A stretch of DNA of 40,442 nt, from the NCBI GenBank assembly GCA_947625535.1, contig CANQOR010000013.1, positions 1 to 40,442 on the forward strand, written 5' to 3'. Position numbers and translations under genes: made by a program. Positions 8,445 to 15,663 of this stretch are shown piece after piece (positions within the stretch are counted from its first letter, which is position 1; each line of letters starts with the position of its first letter). Below the pieces are notes generated by a model that saw only the letters and a program-made list of their open reading frames with translations, was not told the DNA's origin and ran no database searches. Origin of the DNA: an uncultured Bacilli bacterium. GTDB lineage: Bacteria; Bacillota_I; Bacilli_A; RF39; UBA660.

Positions 8445-9557
8445 ATGAAAGTAAGAAATAATTATAATGAATGTTTAACTAATTTAGCTTGTTCAATAAG
8501 AAAATATTTTAACTTATCTTATAAACATCAAACATTAAAATATATAGATGATTTATTAGATAAAAATAAACCACAAAATGTTATAGTATTTTTATTTGAT
8601 GGTATGGGATCTAGAATATTAGATAGAACTTTAGATAAAGAAGATTTCTTTATTAAAAATAAATATAAAGATATAACTTCGGTATTTCCAGCGACGACAA
8701 CAGCAGCAACGACATCTATTAGAACGGGTTTAAATCCTATTGAACATGGATGGTTAGGTTGGAATACTTATATTAAACCAATAGATAAAACTATTACACT
8801 TTTCTTTGGAATGGAAAAAGGCAAAGAAGAGGTGTGTGATGAATTTTTAAAAGTAAAAAATAAATTGGCTTATAAATATATTGAAGATGAAATAAATGAG
8901 AAGAATGAAGCTTATGCGGTAGATTTCTTTCCTTTTAAATCTAATAATGTTATTGTTTATAAAAATATAGATGATATGTTAAATATGGTTTATGAAGAAA
9001 CTAAAAAGAAAGGTAAAAAATATATCTATGTTTATGATGATGAACCAGATCATACAATGCATGATTATGGTCCAGATTGTGAAAAAGTAAAAAAACTTAT
9101 AAAAGAGAGAAATGATAAAGTAGCTAAATTATGTGAAAAACTAAAAGATTCATTAGTTATTATAATAGCTGATCATGGTCATATAAAAGTTGATAATATA
9201 TTTTTAGATGATTATCCAGAATTTATGGCAATGCTTGATAGAACAACATCTATAGAGCAAAGAGCAGTATCCTTTAAAGTAAAAGATGAATATAAAGATG
9301 TATTTAAAGATAAATTTAATTTACTATTTGGTAAATATTTTGAATTATATGATAAAAAAGATATCATAGATAGTAAACTTTTTGGTGATGGAATACCAAA
9401 TGAGTTATTTGAAGATGCGGTTGGTGATTTCATAGCTATTGCTTGTAATTCTAATAAATGTTTAGTTTCTAAAGGAGATAGTGCTTTATATTCACAACAT
9501 GCTGGATATACAGATGATGAAATATATATTCCGTTAATTGTAGTAAATAAAAAATAA
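8445..9557 (+). CDS. Alkaline-phosphatase-superfamily phosphodiesterase/nucleotide pyrophosphatase-like protein
   Basis: 370 aa, no signal peptide, so cytoplasmic. The two-zinc active site of the NPP/type I phosphodiesterase family is complete. FLFDGMG near residue 50 gives the first Asp, FPATTTAATTSIRTG near 75-90 the Thr nucleophile and its helix, DDEPDHTMHDYG near 200 the Asp and His, ADHGH near 242 the second Asp-His pair, and QHAGYTDDE near 355 the last His. Such enzymes cleave phosphodiester or phosphonate bonds; the substrate is not predictable. AAGGAGG is only 3 nt from an earlier ATG at 8439 but 9 nt from the chosen one, which is why the later ATG is preferred. It is followed 22 nt later by a small unknown gene, probably in one transcript. 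Confidence 0.85.
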   Translation: MKVRNNYNECLTNLACSIRKYFNLSYKHQTLKYIDDLLDKNKPQNVIVFLFDGMGSRILDRTLDKEDFFIKNKYKDITSVFPATTTAATTSIRTGLNPIEHGWLGWNTYIKPIDKTITLFFGMEKGKEEVCDEFLKVKNKLAYKYIEDEINEKNEAYAVDFFPFKSNNVIVYKNIDDMLNMVYEETKKKGKKYIYVYDDEPDHTMHDYGPDCEKVKKLIKERNDKVAKLCEKLKDSLVIIIADHGHIKVDNIFLDDYPEFMAMLDRTTSIEQRAVSFKVKDEYKDVFKDKFNLLFGKYFELYDKKDIIDSKLFGDGIPNELFEDAVGDFIAIACNSNKCLVSKGDSALYSQHAGYTDDEIYIPLIVVNKK

Positions 9558-9579
9558 ATATTTACGAAAGGTGATAATA

Positions 9580-9957
9580 GTGATTAATATTAATGATAAA
9601 CAATATAATGATTATGATATTAAAGTATCTTGGATATCTTATGAAGTAACTAGGAAAGGCAAAAAGGAACAAGGTTTATCACCTTTTATTAAATTTAAAG
9701 TAAATAATAGTTATATAGGATTAGAAACTATTATAGATAGTGAAATATTAAGGAAGATGGAATTTAATAAAGAAATTAATATTAAAGATTATTTAAGTGA
9801 TATTACATACGAAGATAAAGATGGATGGATATCTCTTATTATAGATGAATATGACTTAGTTATAAAAAGAATAGATAAAGAGTTATATAATATTAATTTT
9901 TATGTTAATAATGATGAAATTAAGATAGTTATTAATACTGATATAAAAATAATTTAG
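9580..9957 (+). CDS. Uncharacterised 125-aa protein
   Basis: Not recognised. It is a small acidic, mostly beta-predicted soluble protein without signal peptide: an N-terminal strand pattern ININDKQYNDYDIKVSWISY, a middle helix, and a C-terminal pair of strands NINFYVNNDE/KIVINTD. A GTG start was chosen because GAAAGGTGAT lies 6 nt before it; an in-frame GTG 9 nt earlier sits inside that site. It shares a transcript with the upstream phosphodiesterase-like gene and ends at a strong terminator. Function is unknown. Confidence 0.7.
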   Translation: MININDKQYNDYDIKVSWISYEVTRKGKKEQGLSPFIKFKVNNSYIGLETIIDSEILRKMEFNKEINIKDYLSDITYEDKDGWISLIIDEYDLVIKRIDKELYNINFYVNNDEIKIVINTDIKII

Positions 9958-9963
9958 GTATAT

Positions 9964-9995
9964 AAAAACTTACAAAATGGATTGTAAGTTTTTAT
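9964..9995 (+). terminator. Terminator after the 125-aa protein gene
   Basis: Perfect 12-bp hairpin AAAAACTTACAA/TTGTAAGTTTTT with a 6-nt loop. The symmetric A and T tracts could work in both directions, but no minus-strand gene enters from the right. Confidence 0.85.
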
Positions 9996-10032
9996 TTGGT
10001 ATTTAACTAAGAAAATAATTAAATCAATTATG

Positions 10033-10051
10033 ATAAAGGTAAGACCTTTAT
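10033..10051. repeat. Perfect inverted repeat upstream of lemA
   Basis: ATAAAGGT-AAG-ACCTTTAT, 8-bp arms with a 3-nt loop and no T-tract. It lies about 60 nt before the lemA -10 box. It could be an operator or a short RNA hairpin; function is unknown. Confidence 0.45.
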
Positions 10052-10111
10052 AGCAAAATATTATTTAAATTTAAACTGATGTTTTAAAAATGATTATAAA
10101 TATGTTATGAT

Positions 10112-10117
10112 TATAAT
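10112..10117 (+). promoter_or_regulatory. TATAAT box of the lemA operon
   Basis: TATAAT with a TG three bases upstream and no recognisable -35. It lies 15 nt before the ATG of lemA, so the transcript would begin about at the GAGAGGTG ribosome-binding site. Confidence 0.45.
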
Positions 10118-10132
10118 TGAGAGGTGTTTGAT

Positions 10133-10681
10133 ATGTGGCAATATATTGCTATGGGGATAGGAATTGCTTTATTAATGGTTTTATTTATTACATATAATAC
10201 TTTAGTTAAATTGAATAATAAAGTAAAAGAAGCTTTTTCCGTAATGGATGTTTTTTTAAAAAAGAGATGGGACTTAATTCCAAACTTAGTTGAAACTGTT
10301 AAAGGTTATGCTAAACATGAAAAGGATACGTTAGAAGAAATTGTAAATTTACGAAATGGTGTTTACGATGATATGTCAAATGTTGAAAAGATAAAAACGA
10401 ATGAACAAATATCAAATACTATTACTAAATTAATGGCTTTAGCTGAAGCTTACCCGGATTTAAAAGCAAGTGAAAATTTTAAAGACTTAAGTGATAAACT
10501 TACGAAGATAGAAGAAGATATTGCTGATACTAGAAAACGTTATAATGGTATGGTAAGAATTTTTAATGATAGAGTAGAAATGTTTCCAAGTAATGTAGAT
10601 GCTAAAATATTTGGTTTTAAAACAAAGAAAATGTTTGAAATATTAAAACCAGAAAAAGAAAACGTTAAAATAGAACTGTAG
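10133..10681 (+). CDS. lemA: LemA family protein
   Basis: 182 aa. LemA proteins have one N-terminal membrane helix (about residues 2-22) and a helical bundle outside the membrane; their biochemical role is not settled. Family hallmarks are present: NKVKEAFSVMDVFLKKRWDL near 29-48, the IPNLVETVKGYAKHEKDTLE helix, LAEAYPDLKASENF near 106-120, and RKRYNGMVRIFNDRVEMFPS near 134-154. GAGAGGTG lies 6 nt before the chosen ATG; a GTG nine bases upstream overlaps that site. It is followed 9-12 nt later by a DUF2207 membrane protein, the usual partner of LemA in Bacillota, so the two form an operon. Confidence 0.93.
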   Translation: MWQYIAMGIGIALLMVLFITYNTLVKLNNKVKEAFSVMDVFLKKRWDLIPNLVETVKGYAKHEKDTLEEIVNLRNGVYDDMSNVEKIKTNEQISNTITKLMALAEAYPDLKASENFKDLSDKLTKIEEDIADTRKRYNGMVRIFNDRVEMFPSNVDAKIFGFKTKKMFEILKPEKENVKIEL

Positions 10682-10690
10682 TGGAGGTAT

Positions 10691-13039
10691 ATGATGAAAA
10701 GAATAATAAGAGGTTTATCCTTAATTATAATTATTACATTATCTTTATTATTTATTAATCCAATTAAAACAGATGCTTTAGGTAAACAAACGCTTTATGC
10801 AAATGTTAATGATGTACAAAGTTTAACAGTTGATACTTTGACTTTCTCAAATATTACTTTTAAAGATAATTCAACTAGTTCAACTCAAGCAATTGGTTTA
10901 ACAGGAACACTTAATAATAGTACAAAAGGAAATGTTTATTATTTTTATACAGTGTCTTACTTTGATATAGATTATAGATTAATAGGTTCATCAACTCATG
11001 CTGCCATTGCTACTGTGGGTTCTAATCAATTTGATTTTATGTCAAATTTAACTATTTTAAATGGACATAATGTAAGTGATATAGTTTATTATAATTTGGA
11101 AATTGATGTAACAGGAAATGATCAACATTCTAGTTTTACTCCTAGTAAAAGCAGTGAATATGGTTATTTAGATTATGTAATAGATGCATATGATATTAAT
11201 ATAGTTGTTAATGAGAATAATACATTAGATATCACAGAAAATATTACAGCTTATTTTAATATATCTAAACATGGTATTTTTAGAACAATTCCTCTTAAAA
11301 ATGAAATTGTTAGATTAGATGGAACTGTATCAAAAAAGAGAGCTCAAGTATCTAATTTAGATGTTGATAATCAATATTCAGTATCAAGAGAAAATGGTAA
11401 TTATATGATTCAAATTGGTAATCCAAATCGTACTTTAACAGGGAAACAAACTTATGTTATTAAGTATACTTATAATTTAGGTAAAGACCCAATGAAAGGG
11501 TATGACGAATTATACTATAATTTAATAGGTACGGAATGGGATACTGTAATAGGTAATATTACTTTTACAATTACAATGCCTAAAGATTTTGATTCTAGTA
11601 AATTAGGTTTTTCATCTGGATTAAAAGGTTCTACAGAAAATTCTAAGGTTGTATATTCAGTTTCAGGCAATAAAATAACAGGACAATATAATGGTATTTT
11701 AGGAGCGAATGAAGCTTTAACTGTTAGATGTGAATTAGAAGAAGGTTATTTTGTTGGAGCAGGTTTACCTATATATAAATCAGCTTTTGTTAGTTTAATA
11801 CTTCCAATTATATTTTTAATTATATCTAGTTTAATATGGTATAAATATGGACGTGATGATCAAGTTATTGAAACTGTAGAATTTTATCCGCCAAAAGGAT
11901 TTAATAGTTTAGAAGTAGGATATTTATATAAAGGTAAAGCTGATAGTGAAGATGTTACATCTCTTTTAATATATTTAGCAAATGAAGGCTATATAAAAAT
12001 AGTAGAGACAGAAGAGAAATCATTATTTTCAACTTCTAAAGGATTTAAAATAATTAAACTAAAAGAATATGATGGTAATAATATAAATGAACATGTATTT
12101 TTAAATGGTTTATTTAGGGGGAGAAAATCGTATTCATCATTATTTTCAAAAGATGATAATTCTAAAGAAGAAATTTTAGATGAAGTTACATCATTTGATT
12201 TATATGATAGCTTTTATGTAACAATGAATAAAATATTAGCTAATATAAATAGTAAAGAAAATAAAGATAAGATATTTGAAAAAATAGCATCAAATAAATT
12301 TGTATCTATTGTTATAATGATAATAATTACTTTCTTTGTTATTACGCTTCCTCCTTTAATTATTTATGGAGATTCAGAAGTGCTTGTTCCAGCTGTATTA
12401 TTTCCTGGAATTGGTTTTTCATTCTTATTTAGTATGTTAATTGGTGGCAAACAAACTATTTATGTTAATGGTAAAACTACTAATTCATTATTAATTACCA
12501 AACTATTTGGTTTAATTTGGGGTGGTATGTTTGGAGGTATACCTTGGTTTATAATGGTTCTTCCAGCTATATCACAAGATCCACTATTTTTCCTAGCATA
12601 TATGGTTGGAATAGTTTGCGTTATGGGAATGATAGTATGTTTAAAATATTTACCAAAGAGAACTCCATATGGTAATGAAATGTTAGGCAAAATAAAAGGA
12701 TTTAGAAATTTCTTAGAAACAGCTGAAAAAGATAGATTAGAATCTATGGTAATGCAAAACCCAACATATTTTTATGATATTTTACCTTATACTTATGTAT
12801 TAGGTGTATCAGATACATGGATTAAAAAATTTGAAACAATAACATTACAAGCTCCAAGATGGTATGATGGACCTGATATATTTGATATGGTAGCATTTGA
12901 AACATTTATGAATACGACGATGGTTTCTGCCCAAAGTGCTATGTCTTCAAGTCCATCTAGTTCTTCTAGTGGTGGTGGTTCTTCTGGTGGAGGATCATCA
13001 GGAGGAGGCTCCGGAGGTGGTGGAGGTGGCTCTTGGTAG
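10691..13039 (+). CDS. DUF2207 membrane protein with Gly/Ser-rich tail
   Basis: 782 aa; a second ATG (10694) is better spaced from GGAGGT and may be the true start. Signal peptide about 1-30. Residues 35-150 form an extra beta-sandwich-like domain, resembling FxLYD-type domains, before the DUF2207 region (about 158-350: YVIDAYDINIVVNENNTL, HGIFRTIP, YVIKYTYNLG). A helix near 360-385 is followed by a cytoplasmic segment and four more helices (about 538-660). The C-terminus is a run of Ser and Gly ending in SW, common in this family. It sits directly after lemA. The pair is widespread in Gram-positives and envelope-related, but no activity is proven. The family call is firm; the extra N-terminal domain is my inference. 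Confidence 0.88.
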   Translation: MMKRIIRGLSLIIIITLSLLFINPIKTDALGKQTLYANVNDVQSLTVDTLTFSNITFKDNSTSSTQAIGLTGTLNNSTKGNVYYFYTVSYFDIDYRLIGSSTHAAIATVGSNQFDFMSNLTILNGHNVSDIVYYNLEIDVTGNDQHSSFTPSKSSEYGYLDYVIDAYDINIVVNENNTLDITENITAYFNISKHGIFRTIPLKNEIVRLDGTVSKKRAQVSNLDVDNQYSVSRENGNYMIQIGNPNRTLTGKQTYVIKYTYNLGKDPMKGYDELYYNLIGTEWDTVIGNITFTITMPKDFDSSKLGFSSGLKGSTENSKVVYSVSGNKITGQYNGILGANEALTVRCELEEGYFVGAGLPIYKSAFVSLILPIIFLIISSLIWYKYGRDDQVIETVEFYPPKGFNSLEVGYLYKGKADSEDVTSLLIYLANEGYIKIVETEEKSLFSTSKGFKIIKLKEYDGNNINEHVFLNGLFRGRKSYSSLFSKDDNSKEEILDEVTSFDLYDSFYVTMNKILANINSKENKDKIFEKIASNKFVSIVIMIIITFFVITLPPLIIYGDSEVLVPAVLFPGIGFSFLFSMLIGGKQTIYVNGKTTNSLLITKLFGLIWGGMFGGIPWFIMVLPAISQDPLFFLAYMVGIVCVMGMIVCLKYLPKRTPYGNEMLGKIKGFRNFLETAEKDRLESMVMQNPTYFYDILPYTYVLGVSDTWIKKFETITLQAPRWYDGPDIFDMVAFETFMNTTMVSAQSAMSSSPSSSSSGGGSSGGGSSGGGSGGGGGGSW

Positions 13040-13075
13040 TCGCCTTTTTCCTTATGTATGGAAAGGATGTATTTT

Positions 13076-13678
13076 ATGATATGTAAAAATTGTGGTAAAG
13101 AAAATAAAAATACAAATATTAGATGTGAATACTGTGGAACAGGATTTTATGAATTTAATGATTATGGTAATCCAATTATTGAGGATGAAAGTATAAAATT
13201 AAAAACTAGTACATTTAGAATAATAGTTAATATATTTTTAGGTTTTATACTTTTTCCAATAATGTTTTCAGGGGCACTTCTTTTTGGAATAGGTGCTTAT
13301 GACATAGTTCCAAAATTTATAGAAAGTTTTGGTTATCAAAAAGCACAAGGAACACTTATTAATTATAAGAATTGTAATCGTAGTAATCAGGAAGATTATT
13401 GTGATGGAATTTATGAATATAATGTTAATGGCAAAGCATATACAGGTTCACCAGATGAAAAGAGAAATAAAGATGGTTTTGATAAATATATAACCATTTG
13501 GTATAACGAAAAAACACCAGAAGATTATGTTATATATGATGATGTTTTCTTTATTTTCCTTTTAATTGGTTTTTGTCTTGCTTCAATACCATTAGCAATA
13601 TTTATAGTTGTTAATGTAATTTTTAAAAAAGTGGAAAAGAAAGAAAAAGAAAAAGAACAAAAGCAAAAAACAATGTAA
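13076..13678 (+). CDS. Zinc-ribbon membrane protein with DUF3592-like domain
   Basis: 200 aa. The start MICKNCGKENKNTNIRCEYCG is a one-zinc ribbon (CxxC...CxxC). It is followed by a membrane helix (about 50-75), a periplasm-side segment with GTLINYKNCN, YEYNVNGKAYTG and ITIWYNEKTPEDY, and a second helix (about 160-182) with a Lys/Glu-rich tail. This helix-loop-helix with a Cys pair and a GKxY motif is the DUF3592 layout. The chosen ATG has GAAAGGA 8 nt upstream; an ATG 18 nt earlier precedes that site. It lies 36 nt after the DUF2207 gene and ends at a terminator, so it is probably the third gene of the lemA operon. Role unknown. Confidence 0.78.
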   Translation: MICKNCGKENKNTNIRCEYCGTGFYEFNDYGNPIIEDESIKLKTSTFRIIVNIFLGFILFPIMFSGALLFGIGAYDIVPKFIESFGYQKAQGTLINYKNCNRSNQEDYCDGIYEYNVNGKAYTGSPDEKRNKDGFDKYITIWYNEKTPEDYVIYDDVFFIFLLIGFCLASIPLAIFIVVNVIFKKVEKKEKEKEQKQKTM

Positions 13679-13707
13679 GTTTATTACAACAATGTAAGTT
13701 TATTACA
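13670..13707. repeat. Tandem 19-bp duplication at a gene end/terminator
   Basis: ACAATGTAAGTTTATTACA occurs twice head to tail without mismatch. The first copy contains the stop codon of the zinc-ribbon gene, the second supplies the left arm of the terminator. Each unit is itself nearly palindromic (TGTAA/TTACA). Confidence 0.8.
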
Positions 13708-13716
13708 TTGTTTTTT
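13688..13716 (+). terminator. Terminator of the lemA operon
   Basis: 10-bp hairpin AACAATGTAA/TTACATTGTT with a 5-nt loop and a run of T's. Its left arm lies in the second copy of the 19-bp duplication. Confidence 0.8.
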
Positions 13717-13717
13717 A

Positions 13718-13726
13718 TGATAAAAT
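13718..13726 (+). promoter_or_regulatory. Extended -10 promoter of the UDG-fold gene
   Basis: TGATAAAAT directly after the terminator T-run, 16 nt before the ATG. The ribosome-binding site GGTGG would be very near the mRNA 5' end. Confidence 0.45.
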
Positions 13727-13742
13727 TATATTGGTGGTTTTG

Positions 13743-14393
13743 ATGCAGTTAGAAGATTTAAAAATTCAATATGATAAACTTCAGTTAAAGTATGGAGCTA
13801 AAGAACTAGATTCAATTTATAATGGTGGTTGTAAAAATAATCCTGATATTTGTTTTGTTTTTATGAATCCAACAGGGAGAAATATAGCATCTTCTAAAGA
13901 TTGGAAAGGAATTAAATCTCCGTGGTTAGGAACTAAAAATATATGGGATTTGTTTTATAGATTAAATTTGATGGATGAAAATATTTATAGAAAAATAAAG
14001 AATATTAAAGGAACTGAATGGACAGAAAAATTTGCTTTAGAAGTTTATAAAGATGTTGAAAAACATAAATACTTTATTACAAACTTAGGCAAATGCACAC
14101 AAGTAGATGCTAGAGAATTACCAGATGATGTTTATAAAAAATATTTACATTTATTAGAAAAAGAATTTGAAATAATTAATCCTAAAGTGATTATTTTATT
14201 TGGTAATCAAGTTAGTTCAATTGTATTAAATAAAAAAATATCTGTTTCCCAAGTAAGAAGACAACTTTTTAAAAAGAAAATAAAGGGGAAGATATATAAT
14301 TTTTATTCAGTTTATTATCCAGTAGGTAATGGAAGATTTAATATAGATAAAGCGATTGAAGATATAAAATGGATAATAGATAACTATTTATGA
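13743..14393 (+). CDS. Divergent uracil-DNA-glycosylase-superfamily protein
   Basis: 216 aa, soluble. The uracil-DNA-glycosylase fold is suggested by CFVFMNPTGRN near residue 42 (motif 1; compare GxNP of the MUG/TDG branch), WLGTKNIWDLF near 65, YFITNLGKCT near 115, a central IINPKVIILFGNQ strand-helix near 150, and a terminal YYPVGNGR near 197 where most families have an HPS-type loop. Motif 1 keeps an Asn-Pro, but the classic GEAPG and HPS motifs are absent, so substrate and activity are uncertain. The ATG follows GGTGG. Its last 10 nt overlap the end of a convergent minus-strand gene, and it has no terminator before that gene. Confidence 0.7.
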   Translation: MQLEDLKIQYDKLQLKYGAKELDSIYNGGCKNNPDICFVFMNPTGRNIASSKDWKGIKSPWLGTKNIWDLFYRLNLMDENIYRKIKNIKGTEWTEKFALEVYKDVEKHKYFITNLGKCTQVDARELPDDVYKKYLHLLEKEFEIINPKVIILFGNQVSSIVLNKKISVSQVRRQLFKKKIKGKIYNFYSVYYPVGNGRFNIDKAIEDIKWIIDNYL

Positions 14394-14857
14394 GATTTTA
14401 AAATCAATCTAAGTATTAAGATAATTAAAGTTTGAAAATAGGGAACTAAGCAACAAGTAAAAATTCCTATTCCTGTACAAGCAATTAAAACAGCTGTTCC
14501 TAAATTCATTGAAATTGTATGTTGAAGTAATGAAACAATTAAAGCACAAAATAAACCTACTACAATAAGAATAAGAAAGAAAATAATTGGTAAAATTAAT
14601 AAATAATATATAATCATTGATATTTTACTTGGTATTTTATCGCCTTTAGTAATTAGTAATTTACATATTTTAGAACACGGAAAACTAATAATAAATACAA
14701 TGCTTGAAATAATAAGGGAAAGAATCCAATGAGGATCATTTTCAGATAAAAACCAAATATTTAAAACTATAAAAACTAAAATAGTTACAATAACTCTTGA
14801 TAGTTTTATATATTTATTTAAATAATTATCTTGTACTTTATTATTTCTTTTATTCAT
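14384..14857 (-). CDS. Small membrane protein, four helices
   Basis: 157 aa, not recognised. Four hydrophobic helices (about 20-40, 45-65, 78-105, 112-150) with a short polar N-terminus (MNKRNNKVQDNYLNKYIK) and a KSHK tail; no conserved catalytic motif. It starts 4-5 nt after AGAAAGGA, and an extended -10 (TGATAAAAT) lies 45 nt upstream. Its 3' end overlaps that of the convergent UDG-fold gene by 10 nt, and no terminator is seen beyond it, so its transcript should run antisense into that gene. Confidence 0.65.
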   Translation of the reverse strand: MNKRNNKVQDNYLNKYIKLSRVIVTILVFIVLNIWFLSENDPHWILSLIISSIVFIISFPCSKICKLLITKGDKIPSKISMIIYYLLILPIIFFLILIVVGLFCALIVSLLQHTISMNLGTAVLIACTGIGIFTCCLVPYFQTLIILILRLILKSHK

Positions 14858-14901
14858 AATTAATCCTTTCTTATTATGTGTATACTTTTAATACTATTAA
14901 T

Positions 14902-14910
14902 ATTTTATCA
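14902..14910 (-). promoter_or_regulatory. Extended -10 promoter of the four-helix protein
   Basis: Minus-strand TGATAAAAT without a good -35. It is next to the plus-strand terminator hairpin (14914-14949). Confidence 0.4.
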
Positions 14911-14913
14911 TAT

Positions 14914-14949
14914 AAACTAATAGATAGTATAATATCTGTTAGTTTTTTT
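14914..14949 (+). terminator. Plus-strand terminator with no sense gene nearby
   Basis: 13-bp hairpin AAACTAATAGATA/TATCTGTTAGTTT (one G-U pair) and a 7-T tract. The only plus-strand transcript that could reach it is that of the UDG-fold gene, which would first run antisense through the whole four-helix protein gene. Confidence 0.65.
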
Positions 14950-14956
14950 ATGGCAT

Positions 14957-14981
14957 AAAAAATCATCTCTTTTTAGAGATG
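14957..14981 (-). terminator. Terminator of the XRE regulator gene
   Basis: Minus strand: CATCTCT-AAAA-AGAGATG hairpin and T-run, 16 nt past the stop codon. It stands back to back with the plus-strand terminator to its left. Confidence 0.8.
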
Positions 14982-14996
14982 TTAATATTTAAATTT

Positions 14997-15278
14997 CTAT
15001 CGTTTATTTTTCTTCTCATCTATTCTAGAAAAGTTAGTAATATGAGCTTTATTAAACTTAACTAAATCTTCTGATTCAAGATGAATATTTTTATCAAATT
15101 TATTGATATTATGAGCAAATTTATCTATTGTAGATGATTTTACATCTACTTTATTATTTTCTATTTGATTAAGATATGACAAAGTTGTTCCTAAAATTTC
15201 GGCAAATTTTTCTTGAGATAAATTATATTTTTTACGATAGTATTTTAAATTTATTGATAATATTTCACATAAATTCAT
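14997..15278 (-). CDS. XRE-family HTH transcriptional regulator
   Basis: 93 aa. An N-terminal helix-turn-helix of the Cro/C1-XRE family covers about residues 5-60: LKYYRKKYNLSQEKFAEILG, TTLSYLNQIENNKVDV and a closing helix. The remaining 30 residues are basic and have no known partner domain, so it is a DNA-binding-only regulator, dimerising at best through the HTH. The ATG has AAAGGTGG 7-9 nt upstream. It is divergent from the small-peptide/zinc-ribbon operon. A palindrome flanked by direct repeats lies in the shared intergenic region and is a natural candidate operator. Confidence 0.88.
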   Translation of the reverse strand: MNLCEILSINLKYYRKKYNLSQEKFAEILGTTLSYLNQIENNKVDVKSSTIDKFAHNINKFDKNIHLESEDLVKFNKAHITNFSRIDEKKNKR

Positions 15279-15310
15279 TTCTTTACCACCTTTTTTAATT
15301 TTATAAATAG

Positions 15311-15348
15311 GCGTAAGAAAAGTCTTTACTAGTGAAGCGAAAGAAAAT
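15311..15348. promoter_or_regulatory. Candidate XRE operator: palindrome between direct repeats
   Basis: CTTTACTAGTGAAG (15324-15337) is a 14-bp palindrome with one mismatched pair. It is flanked by the near-identical direct repeats GCGTAAGAAAA (15311) and GCGAAAGAAAA (15338), 27 bp apart. It lies between the XRE start and the divergent promoter. Confidence 0.45.
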
Positions 15349-15350
15349 TA

Positions 15351-15379
15351 TATACAATTTAACAAATAAATATTATAAT
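15351..15379 (+). promoter_or_regulatory. Promoter of the small-peptide/zinc-ribbon operon
   Basis: TATACA, 17-nt spacer, TATAAT, starting 3 nt after the candidate operator. The predicted start is near 15386, leaving a leader of about 170 nt before the 30-aa peptide. The leader holds a possible 23-codon frame (15428-15499, preceded by AAGGG, starting MWFCQSLWYF) that I cannot confirm as a gene. Confidence 0.5.
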
Positions 15380-15555
15380 ATAAACATAAAGAGGGAGAGT
15401 TTTGAAATAAATGTAGTAAGGGATTTTATGTGGTTTTGTCAGTCTTTATGGTACTTTAATACTATGATTATTTTAGAACTCTTTTCGATTTATTCTTGAA
15501 TATTTGATGCTTTAAAAAATAATTATTATTTCAGTTAAGGAGGTTTATATGTAAT

Positions 15556-15648
15556 ATGAATGATAATTTAAAAAAAGGAATAATAATAGCTGTATGTGGA
15601 GTAGTATTTTTGGCAGTAGCATATCTATTATTAATGATTATTTCGTAG
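15556..15648 (+). CDS. 30-aa single-helix membrane peptide
   Basis: A short gene: MNDNLKKG, then about 20 hydrophobic residues (IIIAVCGVVFLAVAYLLLMI), ending in S. One transmembrane helix with a short, net-positive cytoplasmic N-terminus. AAGGAGG lies 12 nt upstream, too far for ideal use; instead it is 5 nt from an ATG that is followed at once by TAA (ATGTAA). That minimal start-stop frame ends one base before this gene's ATG. It is 15 nt ahead of the zinc-ribbon membrane gene. It could be a regulatory or stabilising micropeptide, or a toxin-like peptide; neither is shown. The frame is convincing mainly by its strong hydrophobic pattern and position. Confidence 0.5.
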   Translation: MNDNLKKGIIIAVCGVVFLAVAYLLLMIIS

Positions 15649-15663
15649 TATAGGAGGATTAAA

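Noticed and set aside
15556-15648. Type I toxin-antitoxin peptide
   Set aside because: The 30-aa peptide is hydrophobic as such toxins are, but no antisense RNA promoter-terminator pair is visible and it lies inside an operon.
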